This document shows positions 11,202-19,288 of a stretch of DNA of 64,000 bases, piece after piece. Within the stretch, counting starts at the first letter, position 1. The number at the start of each line of letters is the position of its first letter. This DNA comes from Sphingopyxis alaskensis RB2256. Lineage in GTDB: Bacteria; Pseudomonadota; Alphaproteobacteria; Sphingomonadales; Sphingomonadaceae. A model generated the notes under the pieces. It was not told the DNA's origin. It saw only the letters and a program-made list of their open reading frames with translations, and searched no databases. The stretch lies in contig NC_008048.1 of the NCBI RefSeq assembly GCF_000013985.1, forward strand, positions 1,054,001 to 1,118,000, in the 5' to 3' direction. The position numbers and the translations under genes were made by a program.

Positions 11202-12893
11202 TTATTTTGCTGCGGCGCGCGACTTGTCGCGGGCGGCGCGGAACTCGTCGCCTTCGTTCCAGTTCGGCCACGCATCGGTCATCGCGAGCATCCGCCCCGC
11301 CGCATAATAGAGGCGCAGGTCCGACATCATGCCCTCCCAGTTGGTGATCGCCTCATATTCGTCGTCGGGGGCGTGATAGCGATTCTTTTCATAGTCTTCG
11401 GCCGCTTTCTGACCCGCCTCGACGCCGCCATCGACCAGATCGTCGCCGCTGCCGAAATTGAACATCGGGACGCCCAGCTTGGCGAAGCTGAAATGATCCG
11501 ACCGGTAATAGAAACCCTTTTCGGGGGTCGGTTCGGGCTTGACCGTGCGACCCTCCATCCGGGCGAGTTTCTCGACATAGGCGTCAAGTTCGGACTTGCC
11601 GGCCCCGACCACGACGATGTCCTTCGCCGGCCCGACCGCGTTCAGCGCATCCATATTCACGCCGCCGACCGTCTGCGACAATGGGAAGACCGGGTTTTCG
11701 GCGTAGTATTTCGATCCGAGCAGGCCCGATTCCTCGGCGGTGACGGCAAGAAAGACGATGCTGCGATCGGGCGCGCCCGCCTGCTTGAACGCCTTCGCCA
11801 GCGTCACGAGCCCTGCGATACCGCTCGCATTGTCGACCGCGCCGTTGCAGATGTCGTCGCCGTCGACGGGCGTGCAGCGGCCCAGATGATCCCAATGACC
11901 CGTGTAAAGCACATATTCGTCGGGCCGCTTGGCGCCCGGCAGCACACCGATGACGTTGCGCGACATTTTCTTGGCGATGTCATTGTCGAAGGCAAAGCTC
12001 GCCTTCACCCCGGCCAGCGGCACGGGCTTGAACCCCTTTTGTTTCGCCGCCTCGCGCAGCTTGTCGAAATCCTGTCCCGCGCTTGCGAAGAGTTCCTTCG
12101 CCTTGGCCAACTGGATCCAGCCATTGGCAATCGTTTGGTCGGCGCCGCCATTCTTGCTTTCGGCCAGATATTGCGTGCCCGTATTGCTCGATTCGACGAC
12201 GTTCCAGCCATAGGCGGCAGGCTCGGTGTCGTGAACGATCAGCACGGCGGCGGCTCCCTGCCGCGCAGCTTCCTCATATTTGTATGACCAGCGGCCGTAA
12301 TAGGTCATGGCGCGGCCGTTGAACGGGCCTTCGGTTTCCCTGTTTTCCCAGTCGGGATCGTTCACCAGGACAACGACCGTCTTGCCCTTCACATCCAGCC
12401 CGGCATAGTCGTTCCAGCCCTTTTCGGGGGCATTGATGCCATATCCCACGAACACGACGTCGCTGTCCTTGACTTCGGTCCTCGGCTGGACGCGGTAGCT
12501 GAACGCGACATAATCCTTGGCATATTGTGCCGTCACGGGCGTCTTGCCGCCGGTGAAGGTCAGCGGGGTGGCGTTCTTCGCGGTGATTTCAACCAGCGGC
12601 ACGTCCTGTGTCCAGCGGCCGTTGTTGCCGGGCTGCAAGCCCGCTTCCCTGTATTTCTTGATGATGTAGGCGACGGTCTTTTCTTCGCCCGCGGTGCCGG
12701 GCGCACGCCCTTCATAGGCGTCGGACGACAATTCTCTCGTTACTTCCTGCAAGGTTGCGAGCGATAGTTGGGGAATCTCGACATCGGGGATCGCGGTGGC
12801 GGCATTTTTCTGTGGGTCGGCGCTGCCGTTGCACGCGGCGAGCAACGCCAGCGCGGCAAGGCCGGCGACCTTGAGCGGGGGGGGGATAGGCAT
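11202..12893 (-). CDS. M28-family zinc metallopeptidase lipoprotein
   Basis: A 563-residue secreted peptidase. ATG 12893 follows AAAGAGGAG and opens a lipoprotein signal with lipobox LAAC (Cys21). A PA-like domain is inserted about residues 130-290. The M28 catalytic domain follows, with metal ligands in GHWDHLG, VDNASG, AEESGLLGS and NMDALN, and a late His in RSDHFSF. Such enzymes are aminopeptidases facing the periplasm. A longer in-frame start at 12983 would lose the lipoprotein signal. It is 18 bp upstream of the agmatine deiminase gene on the same strand and may be co-transcribed with it. Confidence 0.92.
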   Translation of the reverse strand: MPIPPPLKVAGLAALALLAACNGSADPQKNAATAIPDVEIPQLSLATLQEVTRELSSDAYEGRAPGTAGEEKTVAYIIKKYREAGLQPGNNGRWTQDVPLVEITAKNATPLTFTGGKTPVTAQYAKDYVAFSYRVQPRTEVKDSDVVFVGYGINAPEKGWNDYAGLDVKGKTVVVLVNDPDWENRETEGPFNGRAMTYYGRWSYKYEEAARQGAAAVLIVHDTEPAAYGWNVVESSNTGTQYLAESKNGGADQTIANGWIQLAKAKELFASAGQDFDKLREAAKQKGFKPVPLAGVKASFAFDNDIAKKMSRNVIGVLPGAKRPDEYVLYTGHWDHLGRCTPVDGDDICNGAVDNASGIAGLVTLAKAFKQAGAPDRSIVFLAVTAEESGLLGSKYYAENPVFPLSQTVGGVNMDALNAVGPAKDIVVVGAGKSELDAYVEKLARMEGRTVKPEPTPEKGFYYRSDHFSFAKLGVPMFNFGSGDDLVDGGVEAGQKAAEDYEKNRYHAPDDEYEAITNWEGMMSDLRLYYAAGRMLAMTDAWPNWNEGDEFRAARDKSRAAAK

Positions 12894-13310
12894 AAGGCTC
12901 CTCTTTGTAATAATGTTACGACCCTGCCAGAGCGCGAGCGACGGTGCAACTATCAAGCGCCGGCAACGTCCGCTGCCCCCCAAACGGGCGCGATCCAGCC
13001 GCCGGGCGGGGCGATCGACGCTGGAGGTCGAGGAGAAAATGGTCCACGCGCCGGGTGTTCGGTTCCCGCGCGTGATCGTGCAGGATCTTCATTTTCGCCA
13101 TGGCAATCATTGTCGGCCAGATCGGACACGGCGCCGCCAGGGCCGCGGACGCCGTTCGAGCGGAGCGGCAGCGACCACAGGTGTTGGTCGCACGGTTCGC
13201 GAAACCGCAGGGGATCAGCGCGAAGACGGCCATCCGTCGGCAAGGCAGACAGTCCGGCCGAGACCCTGTCGATCGGCTCGAAGAAGAGGTTCCGACGGCC
13301 GACGCCTTCA
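12894..13310. other. Intergenic stretch without a supported gene
   Basis: Open frames exist on both strands (for example 13100-13324 plus, 74 codons, and 12916-13311 minus, 131 codons). None shows a recognisable domain, a good ribosome site or a convincing amino-acid composition. The minus-strand frame is Arg/Pro/Ser-rich, as expected for a GC-rich non-coding frame. It could be decayed sequence between two divergent genes. Confidence 0.5.
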
Positions 13311-13314
13311 TTTA

Positions 13315-13343
13315 TTGCAAATGAGTTGCACTAACATATATAT
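13315..13343 (+). promoter_or_regulatory. Candidate promoter with TTGCA direct repeat upstream of fpr
   Basis: An AT-rich island in an otherwise GC-rich region. It holds TTGCAAATGAGTTGCAC, with two TTGCA elements 11 bp apart. TTGCAA (13315-13320) could be a -35 box, spaced 17 bp from ATATAT (13338-13343). TTGCAAATGA also resembles half of a Fur box as seen in proteobacteria, so iron control is possible but not shown. The reductase start is about 160 bp downstream, implying a long leader. Confidence 0.4.
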
Positions 13344-13503
13344 CGGACGCCGAACGGAATGATTCGCCGCGCCTTCCGGTTTCAGTGACGCAAGCAATTC
13401 TGCTTGGACCTGACGCCGGGATTTCGCTTGGGTGAAACCCGGACGCCGGTGCGCTGCGACATCGCGCGCGACCGGTGCGACGACCATCAGGAAAGCCGAG
13501 ACA

Positions 13504-14319
13504 ATGAGTAACCGTATTGCCGCCGCCGCCAAACTTGCCCCCTCCGCCTCGTTGACCGTCGAGAACGTGCGGTCGGTGCGGCACTGGAACGAGCATCTGT
13601 TCAGCTTCACGATCACGCGGCCGCCGAGCTTTCGTTTCCGGTCGGGTGAGTTTGTGATGATCGGGCTGCCGGGTGAGGGGCGGCCGCTGCTGCGCGCCTA
13701 TTCGATCGCCAGCCCCGCCTATGCCGACGAGCTGGAGTTCCTGTCGATCAAGGTGCCTGATGGTCCGCTGACCTCGCGGCTCCAGCTGATCCAGCCGGGC
13801 GATCCGGTCTATCTCGGCCGCAAGCCGACGGGGACGCTCGTTGCCGATGCGCTGCTTCCCGGCCAGCGGCTGTTCCTGCTGTCGACGGGTACGGGGCTGG
13901 CGCCCTTCCTGAGTCTGGTGCGCGATCCCGATATTTACGAGCGGTTCAGCCAGATCCAGCTTGTCCATTGCGTCCGGCAGGTGAGCGACCTGGCATTCCG
14001 CGATGCGCTGGAAAGCCAGCTCGCGGGCGATCCGCTGGTGCAGGACCAGGCGCTGCTGCAATTCCATTACCTGCCGACAGTGACGCGCGAGCCGTTCCGC
14101 ACCACGGGGCGTATAGATGCGCTGATCGACGGCGGGCAGCTCTTTGGCCATCCGCTGACCGGCCCTGCGCATTTCGACCCCGCGACCGACCGCGTGATGA
14201 TGTGCGGCAGCATGGCGATGATCCGCGACTTCGAGGCGCGCTTCGAGGCGCTGGGCTTCAGGGAAGGGTCGAACGCCGCGCCGGGCGATTTTGTGATCGA
14301 ACGGGCCTTCGTGGGCTAA
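13504..14319 (+). CDS. fpr: Ferredoxin--NADP+ reductase
   Basis: A 271-residue FAD flavoenzyme of the bacterial FPR type. The FAD-binding motif is RAYSIASPAY, the NADP-binding glycine motif is STGTGLAPFLS, and the C-terminus VIERAFVG fits the short-tailed alphaproteobacterial enzymes. It exchanges electrons between NADPH and ferredoxin or flavodoxin in the cytoplasm, often in oxidative-stress or iron metabolism. ATG 13504 follows AGGAAAG at a good distance; an upstream in-frame start at 13432 has no support. Confidence 0.95.
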   Translation: MSNRIAAAAKLAPSASLTVENVRSVRHWNEHLFSFTITRPPSFRFRSGEFVMIGLPGEGRPLLRAYSIASPAYADELEFLSIKVPDGPLTSRLQLIQPGDPVYLGRKPTGTLVADALLPGQRLFLLSTGTGLAPFLSLVRDPDIYERFSQIQLVHCVRQVSDLAFRDALESQLAGDPLVQDQALLQFHYLPTVTREPFRTTGRIDALIDGGQLFGHPLTGPAHFDPATDRVMMCGSMAMIRDFEARFEALGFREGSNAAPGDFVIERAFVG

Positions 14320-14388
14320 GCGGCCTGGCTCCCCCCTTGCGCGGGGCGCGGCTTTCGCGCAATCCGACGTCGGGAGAGAGGAGCCGGC

Positions 14389-15021
14389 GTGACGAGGATC
14401 GACGACAATCCGCCGGGGGTGGTGGCGCGCGCGGTGCGCCGCCTGTTGCTGCTGCTCTATCGGATGCGCGGGTGGAAGGCGGTGGGCGTGGTGCCCGAAC
14501 CGCGGCGCTTTATCATCATTGCGGCGCCGCATACGAGCAATTGGGATTTCGTCAACTTCCTGGGGCTCACCGCCGACCTTAAGCTGCGGCCCTATTTCAT
14601 GGCGAAGCTGTCGTTGTTCCGTTGGCCGATCGGCGGCTTTATCCGCCAGATGGGCGGGGTGCCGGTCGATCGGCGCGGCGGCGGCGGCGACGTCGTGCAG
14701 ATGATTGGCGAGTTCGCCCGCCGCGAGGAGTTCATGCTGACCGTCGCGCCCGAAGGTACGCGCGGCAAGGCGGCGAAGTGGCGCACCGGATTTTACCAGA
14801 TTGCGCTCGGCGCCAAGGTCCCGCTGGTCGTCGGGCTGATGGATTATGGCACCAAGACCGGCGGGCTGGGGCCGCTGATCTGGCCGACGGGCGATTTTCG
14901 CGCCGACATGCAAAAGGTGTTCGAGGTCTATAAAAGCTGTATCCCCAAATATCCCGACCGGGCGGTGCGCTCGATCGACGATATTGTCGGGGGCGACACG
15001 GACGAAGAGAGGCCGATATGA
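14389..15021 (+). CDS. Lysophospholipid/1-acylglycerol-phosphate acyltransferase family protein
   Basis: A 210-residue PlsC-type acyltransferase. Catalytic motif I is HTSNWD (His48, Asp53), a variant of HX4D. The substrate motif APEGTR is at residues 120-125. The GTG start at 14389 follows GGGAGAGAGGAG. In this subgroup the enzyme is short and probably peripheral to the inner membrane. It overlaps the DUF1295 gene by ATGA, so the two are translationally coupled and may modify the same lipid. Confidence 0.87.
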   Translation: MTRIDDNPPGVVARAVRRLLLLLYRMRGWKAVGVVPEPRRFIIIAAPHTSNWDFVNFLGLTADLKLRPYFMAKLSLFRWPIGGFIRQMGGVPVDRRGGGGDVVQMIGEFARREEFMLTVAPEGTRGKAAKWRTGFYQIALGAKVPLVVGLMDYGTKTGGLGPLIWPTGDFRADMQKVFEVYKSCIPKYPDRAVRSIDDIVGGDTDEERPI

Positions 15022-15827
15022 GCGAGATAGCGGGACTTTTGGCGGTCAATTTCACGGGGCTGCTGGCGGTGATCCTTCTCCTCTGGGCATTTGCGGCGAC
15101 GATCCGCGACGTGTCGTTCATCGACGCCTTCTGGGCGTTCGGGATGGTGCTGCTCGCATGGGGGAGCGCCGCGCAGGCGGAGATCGTTGGCGCCCATGCA
15201 AAGCTGCTGCTCGGTCTCACGTCGCTGTGGGGGCTGCGGCTCGCGATCCATCTGGCGCTGCGCTGGGTGCGCGAGGGCGAAGACCCGCGCTACACCCGGA
15301 TTTTGGCAAAAACGATGGAGACGCGCGGCTGGAGCTGGGCAAAGGCGGCGCTGCTCACCGTGTTCCTGACGCAGGCGCCGCTGCTGTTCGTCACCTGCCT
15401 GCCCGCACAGATCGGCATCTGGGCGAGCGCGGGGGAGGGCGTCGGCATCATCGGCTGGGTCGGCGCGGCGGCGGCGCTGACGGGCATCGCGTTCGAGAGC
15501 ATCGGCGACGCGCAGCTCCATGCCTTTCGCCGTAATCCCGCGAACAAGGGGCGGGTGCTCGACACGGGGCTGTGGCGCTATACGCGGCATCCCAATTATT
15601 TCGGAGACGCGCTGAGCTGGTGGGGCATCTGGATCGTCGTACTCGACATCGGCTGGCCGCCGGCGCTGGCGAGCCTGATTGGTCCGGTCTTTCTGACCTT
15701 CACGCTCACCAAATGGTCGGGCAAGGCGCTGCTCGAAAAGGGGCTGCACAAGACGCGGCCCGACTATGCCGCCTATGTTGAACGCACGTCGGGGTTCGTG
15801 CCATGGCCGCCAAAGACGAAGGTCTAG
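15018..15827 (+). CDS. DUF1295 membrane protein (steroid 5-alpha-reductase-like fold)
   Basis: A 269-residue inner-membrane protein with about six hydrophobic helices. The C-terminal signature RYTRHPNYFGDALSWWGIW and the terminal PDYAAYVERTSGFVPWPP are diagnostic of DUF1295, related to steroid 5-alpha reductases and isoprenylcysteine methyltransferases. Its substrate is unknown. It starts in the ATGA overlap with the acyltransferase, and its end overlaps the next gene by 25 bp. Confidence 0.88.
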   Translation: MSEIAGLLAVNFTGLLAVILLLWAFAATIRDVSFIDAFWAFGMVLLAWGSAAQAEIVGAHAKLLLGLTSLWGLRLAIHLALRWVREGEDPRYTRILAKTMETRGWSWAKAALLTVFLTQAPLLFVTCLPAQIGIWASAGEGVGIIGWVGAAAALTGIAFESIGDAQLHAFRRNPANKGRVLDTGLWRYTRHPNYFGDALSWWGIWIVVLDIGWPPALASLIGPVFLTFTLTKWSGKALLEKGLHKTRPDYAAYVERTSGFVPWPPKTKV

Positions 15828-16207
15828 GCGGCGCGGTCGCCGCGGCCGACGCGAAAGCACTGGGCGACGCGCCGCGCATTCGCGCGATCCTGATCGAAGC
15901 GGCGCGCGCGGAGCGCAGCATCAGCTATTCGGAGCTGCTCGGCGAGTTGGGGTTCCGCTTCACACGGCCCAAGATGCGCGCATTGTGCAAGACGCTGGCC
16001 GAGGTCGACCGGCTGTGTGCGCTCGACGGCGAGCCCGACCTCGCGGTGCTGGTGGTGCGCGAGAGCGACCGGCTGCCGGGGCAGGGGTGGTGGGTCGGCG
16101 GCACGGCGCTGCTGCTCGGTTACGACGGGCCGTGGCAGGGCGCGGCGGCGGCGCGCTTCGTTCGCGAGCAACAGCAGGCGGTGTTCGATTATTGGAAGGG
16201 CCGCTGA
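15803..16207 (+). CDS. Conserved-looking protein of unknown function
   Basis: A 134-residue soluble protein that I do not recognise. Visible features are a helical N-terminal half (RIRAILIEAARAERSISYSE), a basic turn (RFTRPKMRALCKTLAEVDRL), then beta-rich sequence ending in LPGQGWWVGG. The first part looks like a small winged-helix-like module, but that is only an impression. It overlaps DUF1295 by 25 bp and is last in the acyltransferase operon, followed by a hairpin, so it is probably translated. Codon use matches its neighbours. Confidence 0.65.
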   Translation: MAAKDEGLGGAVAAADAKALGDAPRIRAILIEAARAERSISYSELLGELGFRFTRPKMRALCKTLAEVDRLCALDGEPDLAVLVVRESDRLPGQGWWVGGTALLLGYDGPWQGAAAARFVREQQQAVFDYWKGR

Positions 16208-16216
16208 AACGGCGCG

Positions 16217-16243
16217 AAAAAGGGGGCCGGCGAACCGGCCCCC
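16217..16243 (-). terminator. Rho-independent terminator for the RcnB-like gene
   Basis: A 9-bp perfect GC stem (16222-16230 with 16235-16243, loop CGAA). Read on the minus strand it is followed by five T residues (16217-16221). It lies 30 bp after the RcnB-like stop. On the plus strand the tail is only CAGTTTGTC, so it would work weakly for the converging operon. Confidence 0.8.
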
Positions 16244-16272
16244 AGTTTGTCATTCCGGTAACCGAAAGGATA

Positions 16273-17163
16273 TTACCAGAAGAAATCGTAGATCACGTCG
16301 ACCACCTCACCGGTATAGGTATCGACGAGCAGCGCGTCGTCATAATAGCGGATCCAGCGATAGCCCCCATAGGCGGGCGGCAGGCGGTAGTAGCCCGGAT
16401 CGTTGATCCAGTAGCGCGGGCTGTAGAACAGCGAACCGAGCGTGAAACCGATGGAGAAGCGCGTGTAGCCATAGCCGCGATAGGGGTTGTAGTAGCGCGG
16501 CATCCGGTAATAGCTGCGGTAGCGATCACGATAGCTGCGCCAGTCGTAGCGGCGGTCGCTACGCCAGTCGCGGTTCCAGCGATTGTGGTTGCGGTCCCAG
16601 CGGTCGTGGCGCCCGTCGCGATAGCGGCGGTCAACGTAACCGTTGCGGTTGCGATCCCAGCGCCGGTCGACGCGGTTGTCGTTGTTACGATCCCAGCGGC
16701 GATCGAGGTCGCCGTCGCGATTGCGGTCGTAACGCCGGTCGACGCGGCCGTTGTCGTTGCGGTCCCAGCGACGATCGACTTCGCCGTTGCGGTTGCGGTC
16801 CCAGCGACGGTCGATGTGCCCGTCGCGGTTTCGATCATAGGCGCCGCCACGATCGCGCTCGGCCTGACGCGCCTCGCGCTGCTGTTGCCATTGCTGGCGC
16901 TGCGCCCGACGCTGCTGGTCGTCGCGGCCCTGCCACTGCTGGCGTTGCTCGCTATTGCGCTCGGCGCGCATTTCGCTGCGATGCTGGCGCTGCGGACGGG
17001 TTTCGCCGCCGCGATTGCCACCGCGGCGCACCTCGGGACCGCGCGGGCCACGATCGTCGCGCTGCGCGATCTGGATTCGTTCGCCCGATGACTGCGCTGC
17101 GGCGGGGGTGATCGGGGTCAGGATCGTCGCGGCGATCAGCAACCCTCCAAACATCTTTTTCAT
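16273..17163 (-). CDS. RcnB-family periplasmic protein with six 12-residue Asp/Asn-Gly repeats
   Basis: A 296-residue exported protein. The signal peptide spans residues 1-23 (cleavage after AAA). Residues 35-108 are Arg/Gln-rich. Residues 109-180 hold six perfectly phased 12-residue units of the form [WY]DRNx[DN][GN]x[IVL]DRR; five of the six have Gly, and the fifth unit has Asn there. The pattern matches EF-hand/TSP3-like calcium loops (DxNxDGxhD). The C-terminal 100 residues, rich in Tyr, with YRLPPAYGGYRWIRYYDDAL, are the RcnB domain, whose E. coli namesake is involved in nickel/cobalt homeostasis. GGAG precedes ATG 17163. It has its own terminator. The repeats may bind metal; this is not proven. 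Confidence 0.85.
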   Translation of the reverse strand: MKKMFGGLLIAATILTPITPAAAQSSGERIQIAQRDDRGPRGPEVRRGGNRGGETRPQRQHRSEMRAERNSEQRQQWQGRDDQQRRAQRQQWQQQREARQAERDRGGAYDRNRDGHIDRRWDRNRNGEVDRRWDRNDNGRVDRRYDRNRDGDLDRRWDRNNDNRVDRRWDRNRNGYVDRRYRDGRHDRWDRNHNRWNRDWRSDRRYDWRSYRDRYRSYYRMPRYYNPYRGYGYTRFSIGFTLGSLFYSPRYWINDPGYYRLPPAYGGYRWIRYYDDALLVDTYTGEVVDVIYDFFW

Positions 17164-17274
17164 CTCGCCATTCTCCAACTCACGTCCCGATCGCTGGAGA
17201 CGCCAGCCGGGATGATGAATCGATTCTTACCCGAGGCAAGATGATCGATGGCTGACCGCGCCGTTGCCCGCGGT

Positions 17275-17814
17275 TCAGCTTTCGGGGCGCAGCGCCGGTA
17301 CCGCGCGCGCGGCGTCTTCGGGCCGGATGCCGGGCGGCGGCGCGGCGGCGATGCGTTCCTCGCCGCGCATGACCCGCGCTGCGAGGCGGATCGCGGCGCG
17401 AATGCGCGGATAGGTGCCACAGCGGCAGATATTGGTCATCGCGGCATCGACTTCGGCATCGCTTGGGTTGCTGTTCTTGCGGAGCAGCACGGCGGCGGCC
17501 ATGATCATCCCTGACTGGCAGAAACCGCATTGCGGCACCTGTTCGGCGACCCACGCCTGTTGAACGGGGTGGCTACGGTCGCGCGTCAGGCCCTCGATCG
17601 TCGTGACGAAGCGGCCTTCGCATTCGGCGATGGTGACCAGGCAGCTGCGGATCGCCTCGCCGTCGATGTCGACGGTGCAGGCACCGCAATCGCCGGTGCC
17701 ACAGCCATATTTGGTGCCGGTAAGGTTCGACGCATCGCGCAGCGCCCAAAGCAGCGGGGTTTCGGGCTCCATGCGATATTCGACCGGACGGTCGTTGACC
17801 GAGAATCGCGTCAT
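17275..17814 (-). CDS. (2Fe-2S)-binding small subunit of a molybdenum hydroxylase (IorA-like)
   Basis: A 179-residue protein. The N-terminal plant-type ferredoxin domain has GCGTGDCGACTV plus a later Cys (IRSC). The C-terminal helical 2Fe-2S domain has CGFCQSG and CRCGTYPRIR. This is the small subunit of xanthine-oxidase-family enzymes such as isoquinoline 1-oxidoreductase or aldehyde dehydrogenase. The catalytic molybdopterin subunit, normally adjacent, is absent on both sides: upstream is a class II aldolase and downstream the RcnB-like gene. It must pair with a distant subunit or be left over from a lost operon. Confidence 0.88.
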   Translation of the reverse strand: MTRFSVNDRPVEYRMEPETPLLWALRDASNLTGTKYGCGTGDCGACTVDIDGEAIRSCLVTIAECEGRFVTTIEGLTRDRSHPVQQAWVAEQVPQCGFCQSGMIMAAAVLLRKNSNPSDAEVDAAMTNICRCGTYPRIRAAIRLAARVMRGEERIAAAPPPGIRPEDAARAVPALRPES

Positions 17815-17841
17815 GCCGCCCCTGTTAGCGCAGCGAGCGGA

Positions 17842-18606
17842 TTAGTCACGCCAACTTGTGTCGATCTTGTCGACCTTGCGTACCATCGCGTCGAACTCGG
17901 CCTTGCCCGACTGGCCGGGGATCGCCGCCATATAAAGGTCGCGCTGGTGGACCTTGATGACCTCTTCGTCGACAAGGATCGGCTTGCCCATGCTCATCGT
18001 CGCGAGCTGGATCTCGCATGCGCGCTGGAGCGCCCAATATTTGATGAAGGCGTCGGTGAGCGATTTGCCCATCACGACGGGGCCGTGATTGCGCAGCATC
18101 AGGATGCGCTTGTCGCCGAGATTCCTGACCAGCCGCTCGCCCTCTTCCTCGCGTACCGTCACACCCTCGAAATCATGATAGGCGAGCTGCCCCATGAAGT
18201 TGCAGGCATAGAAGTTGGTCGGTTGGAGTCCTCCCTCGAGCCCGCATACGGCCATCGTCGCGGTGGTGTGGGTGTGGATGATCGCGTGCGCGTCGGGCAA
18301 TATGCGGTGGAACAGGCTGTGCTGGACGAAACCCGCCTTGTTGACGTGCCAGGGATTATCCTCGTCGAGCTTGTTGCCGTCGATGTCGATCTTGATGAGG
18401 CTCGATGCAGTGACCTCGCTGAAGTGCATGCCATAGGGGTTGATGAGGAAGGCGCCGTCCTGATCGGGCACCTTCACCGTGATGTGGTTGAAGATCAGCT
18501 CGTCCCAGCGCATCATCGCAAAGATGCGGTAGCAGGCGGCGAGTTCCTGCCGTGCGGTCCATTCGGCTTCGCTATATTTGCTGTTGCGCTTGAGCTGGGT
18601 GGCCAT
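17842..18606 (-). CDS. Class II aldolase/adducin family protein
   Basis: A 254-residue protein of the class II aldolase fold. The metal-binding region is clear in HAIIHTHTTATMAVCGLEGG, with a further His in RNHGPVVMGKSLTDAF. Related enzymes are fuculose- and ribulose-phosphate aldolases, but this branch is widely annotated without a substrate. It is cytoplasmic. The 2Fe-2S protein gene follows 27 bp downstream on the same strand, so they may share a transcript, though a functional link is not evident. Confidence 0.88.
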   Translation of the reverse strand: MATQLKRNSKYSEAEWTARQELAACYRIFAMMRWDELIFNHITVKVPDQDGAFLINPYGMHFSEVTASSLIKIDIDGNKLDEDNPWHVNKAGFVQHSLFHRILPDAHAIIHTHTTATMAVCGLEGGLQPTNFYACNFMGQLAYHDFEGVTVREEEGERLVRNLGDKRILMLRNHGPVVMGKSLTDAFIKYWALQRACEIQLATMSMGKPILVDEEVIKVHQRDLYMAAIPGQSGKAEFDAMVRKVDKIDTSWRD

Positions 18607-18883
18607 GTTCCTGTCCCTTGGATGATTGGTTTCGTCCTGCTACTTATGCCACAAGGCGCATGTTCGGCACAATCCCGCGTGCGGACACAGGGCGTGTGCG
18701 GAGCGGGCAGCGCGCTTCACCCCCTTTACGCTTGCATTTCGGGGCGAATCCCTTTAGTTGGCCCTCAACCGGAACGTCGCGCTTTCGCGGCGCTCTTTTT
18801 ATTGCCCGAATATCGGCGGTTTGCGGCAGACCGGATGACCCGGCGGCCCGGACTGTTTTGACGAACAGGAGACGACACGGTTT

Positions 18884-19090
18884 ATGCAGATCATCGTTCG
18901 CGACAATAATGTCGACCAGGCCCTTCGCGCGCTCAAGAAGAAGCTGCAGCGCGAGGGTGTGTATCGCGAAATGAAGCTGCGCCGTCATTACGAAAAGCCC
19001 AGCGAAAAGCGCGCCCGCGAGCGCGCCGCCGCCGTCCGCCGCGCCCGCAAGATGGAACGCAAGCGGATGGAGCGCGACGGGATCAAGTAA
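18884..19090 (+). CDS. rpsU: 30S ribosomal protein S21
   Basis: A 68-residue, highly basic ribosomal protein ([20 protein letters not shown]). S21 sits near the 3' end of 16S rRNA and the Shine-Dalgarno interaction on the 30S subunit. The long Arg/Lys-rich C-terminus is typical of alphaproteobacterial S21. An AGGAG precedes the start, and a strong terminator follows. Confidence 0.97.
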   Translation: MQIIVRDNNVDQALRALKKKLQREGVYREMKLRRHYEKPSEKRARERAAAVRRARKMERKRMERDGIK

Positions 19091-19124
19091 GACCCGTTCC
19101 CGTTCGGGATCCAGTTCGTGAAAA

Positions 19125-19153
19125 GGGCGCTGCGGCAACGCGGCGCCCTTTTT
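19125..19153 (+). terminator. Rho-independent terminator of rpsU
   Basis: A 10-bp stem (19125-19134 with 19139-19148, one G-T wobble) around the tetraloop GCAA, followed by a run of five T. It is 35 bp after the rpsU stop. Confidence 0.9.
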
Positions 19154-19219
19154 CGTTTTGGTGTACAAGCGAGCGAGAGGAGAGGGCGGTTGCCCGCCTT
19201 CACCTCATTCTTCCCTCGG

Positions 19220-19249
19220 CGTCATTGCTTCGCTTCGCTCGCAATGACG
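19220..19249. repeat. CGTCATTGC...GCAATGACG interspersed palindrome
   Basis: A short copy of a palindrome family with arms CGTCATTGC and GCAATGACG around a TTCGCTTCGCTC core. The same class appears, longer, at 45066-45163. It lies between rpsU and the oxygenase gene. Confidence 0.8.
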
Positions 19250-19288
19250 ACAGCACGCCGCTCTATCGCGCTCTAAGGGAATAACCGC

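Noticed and set aside
11049..12287. A 412-codon open frame on the plus strand
   Set aside because: It is antisense to the M28 peptidase, which has a complete set of metal ligands.
12916..13311. A 131-codon minus-strand frame in the gap before fpr
   Set aside because: Arg/Ser/Pro-rich composition, no ribosome site and no domain; a gene here cannot be supported.
13100..13324. A 74-codon plus-strand frame (MAIIVGQIGHGAARAAD..)
   Set aside because: The start is within a GC-rich stretch without a Shine-Dalgarno and the sequence matches nothing I know.
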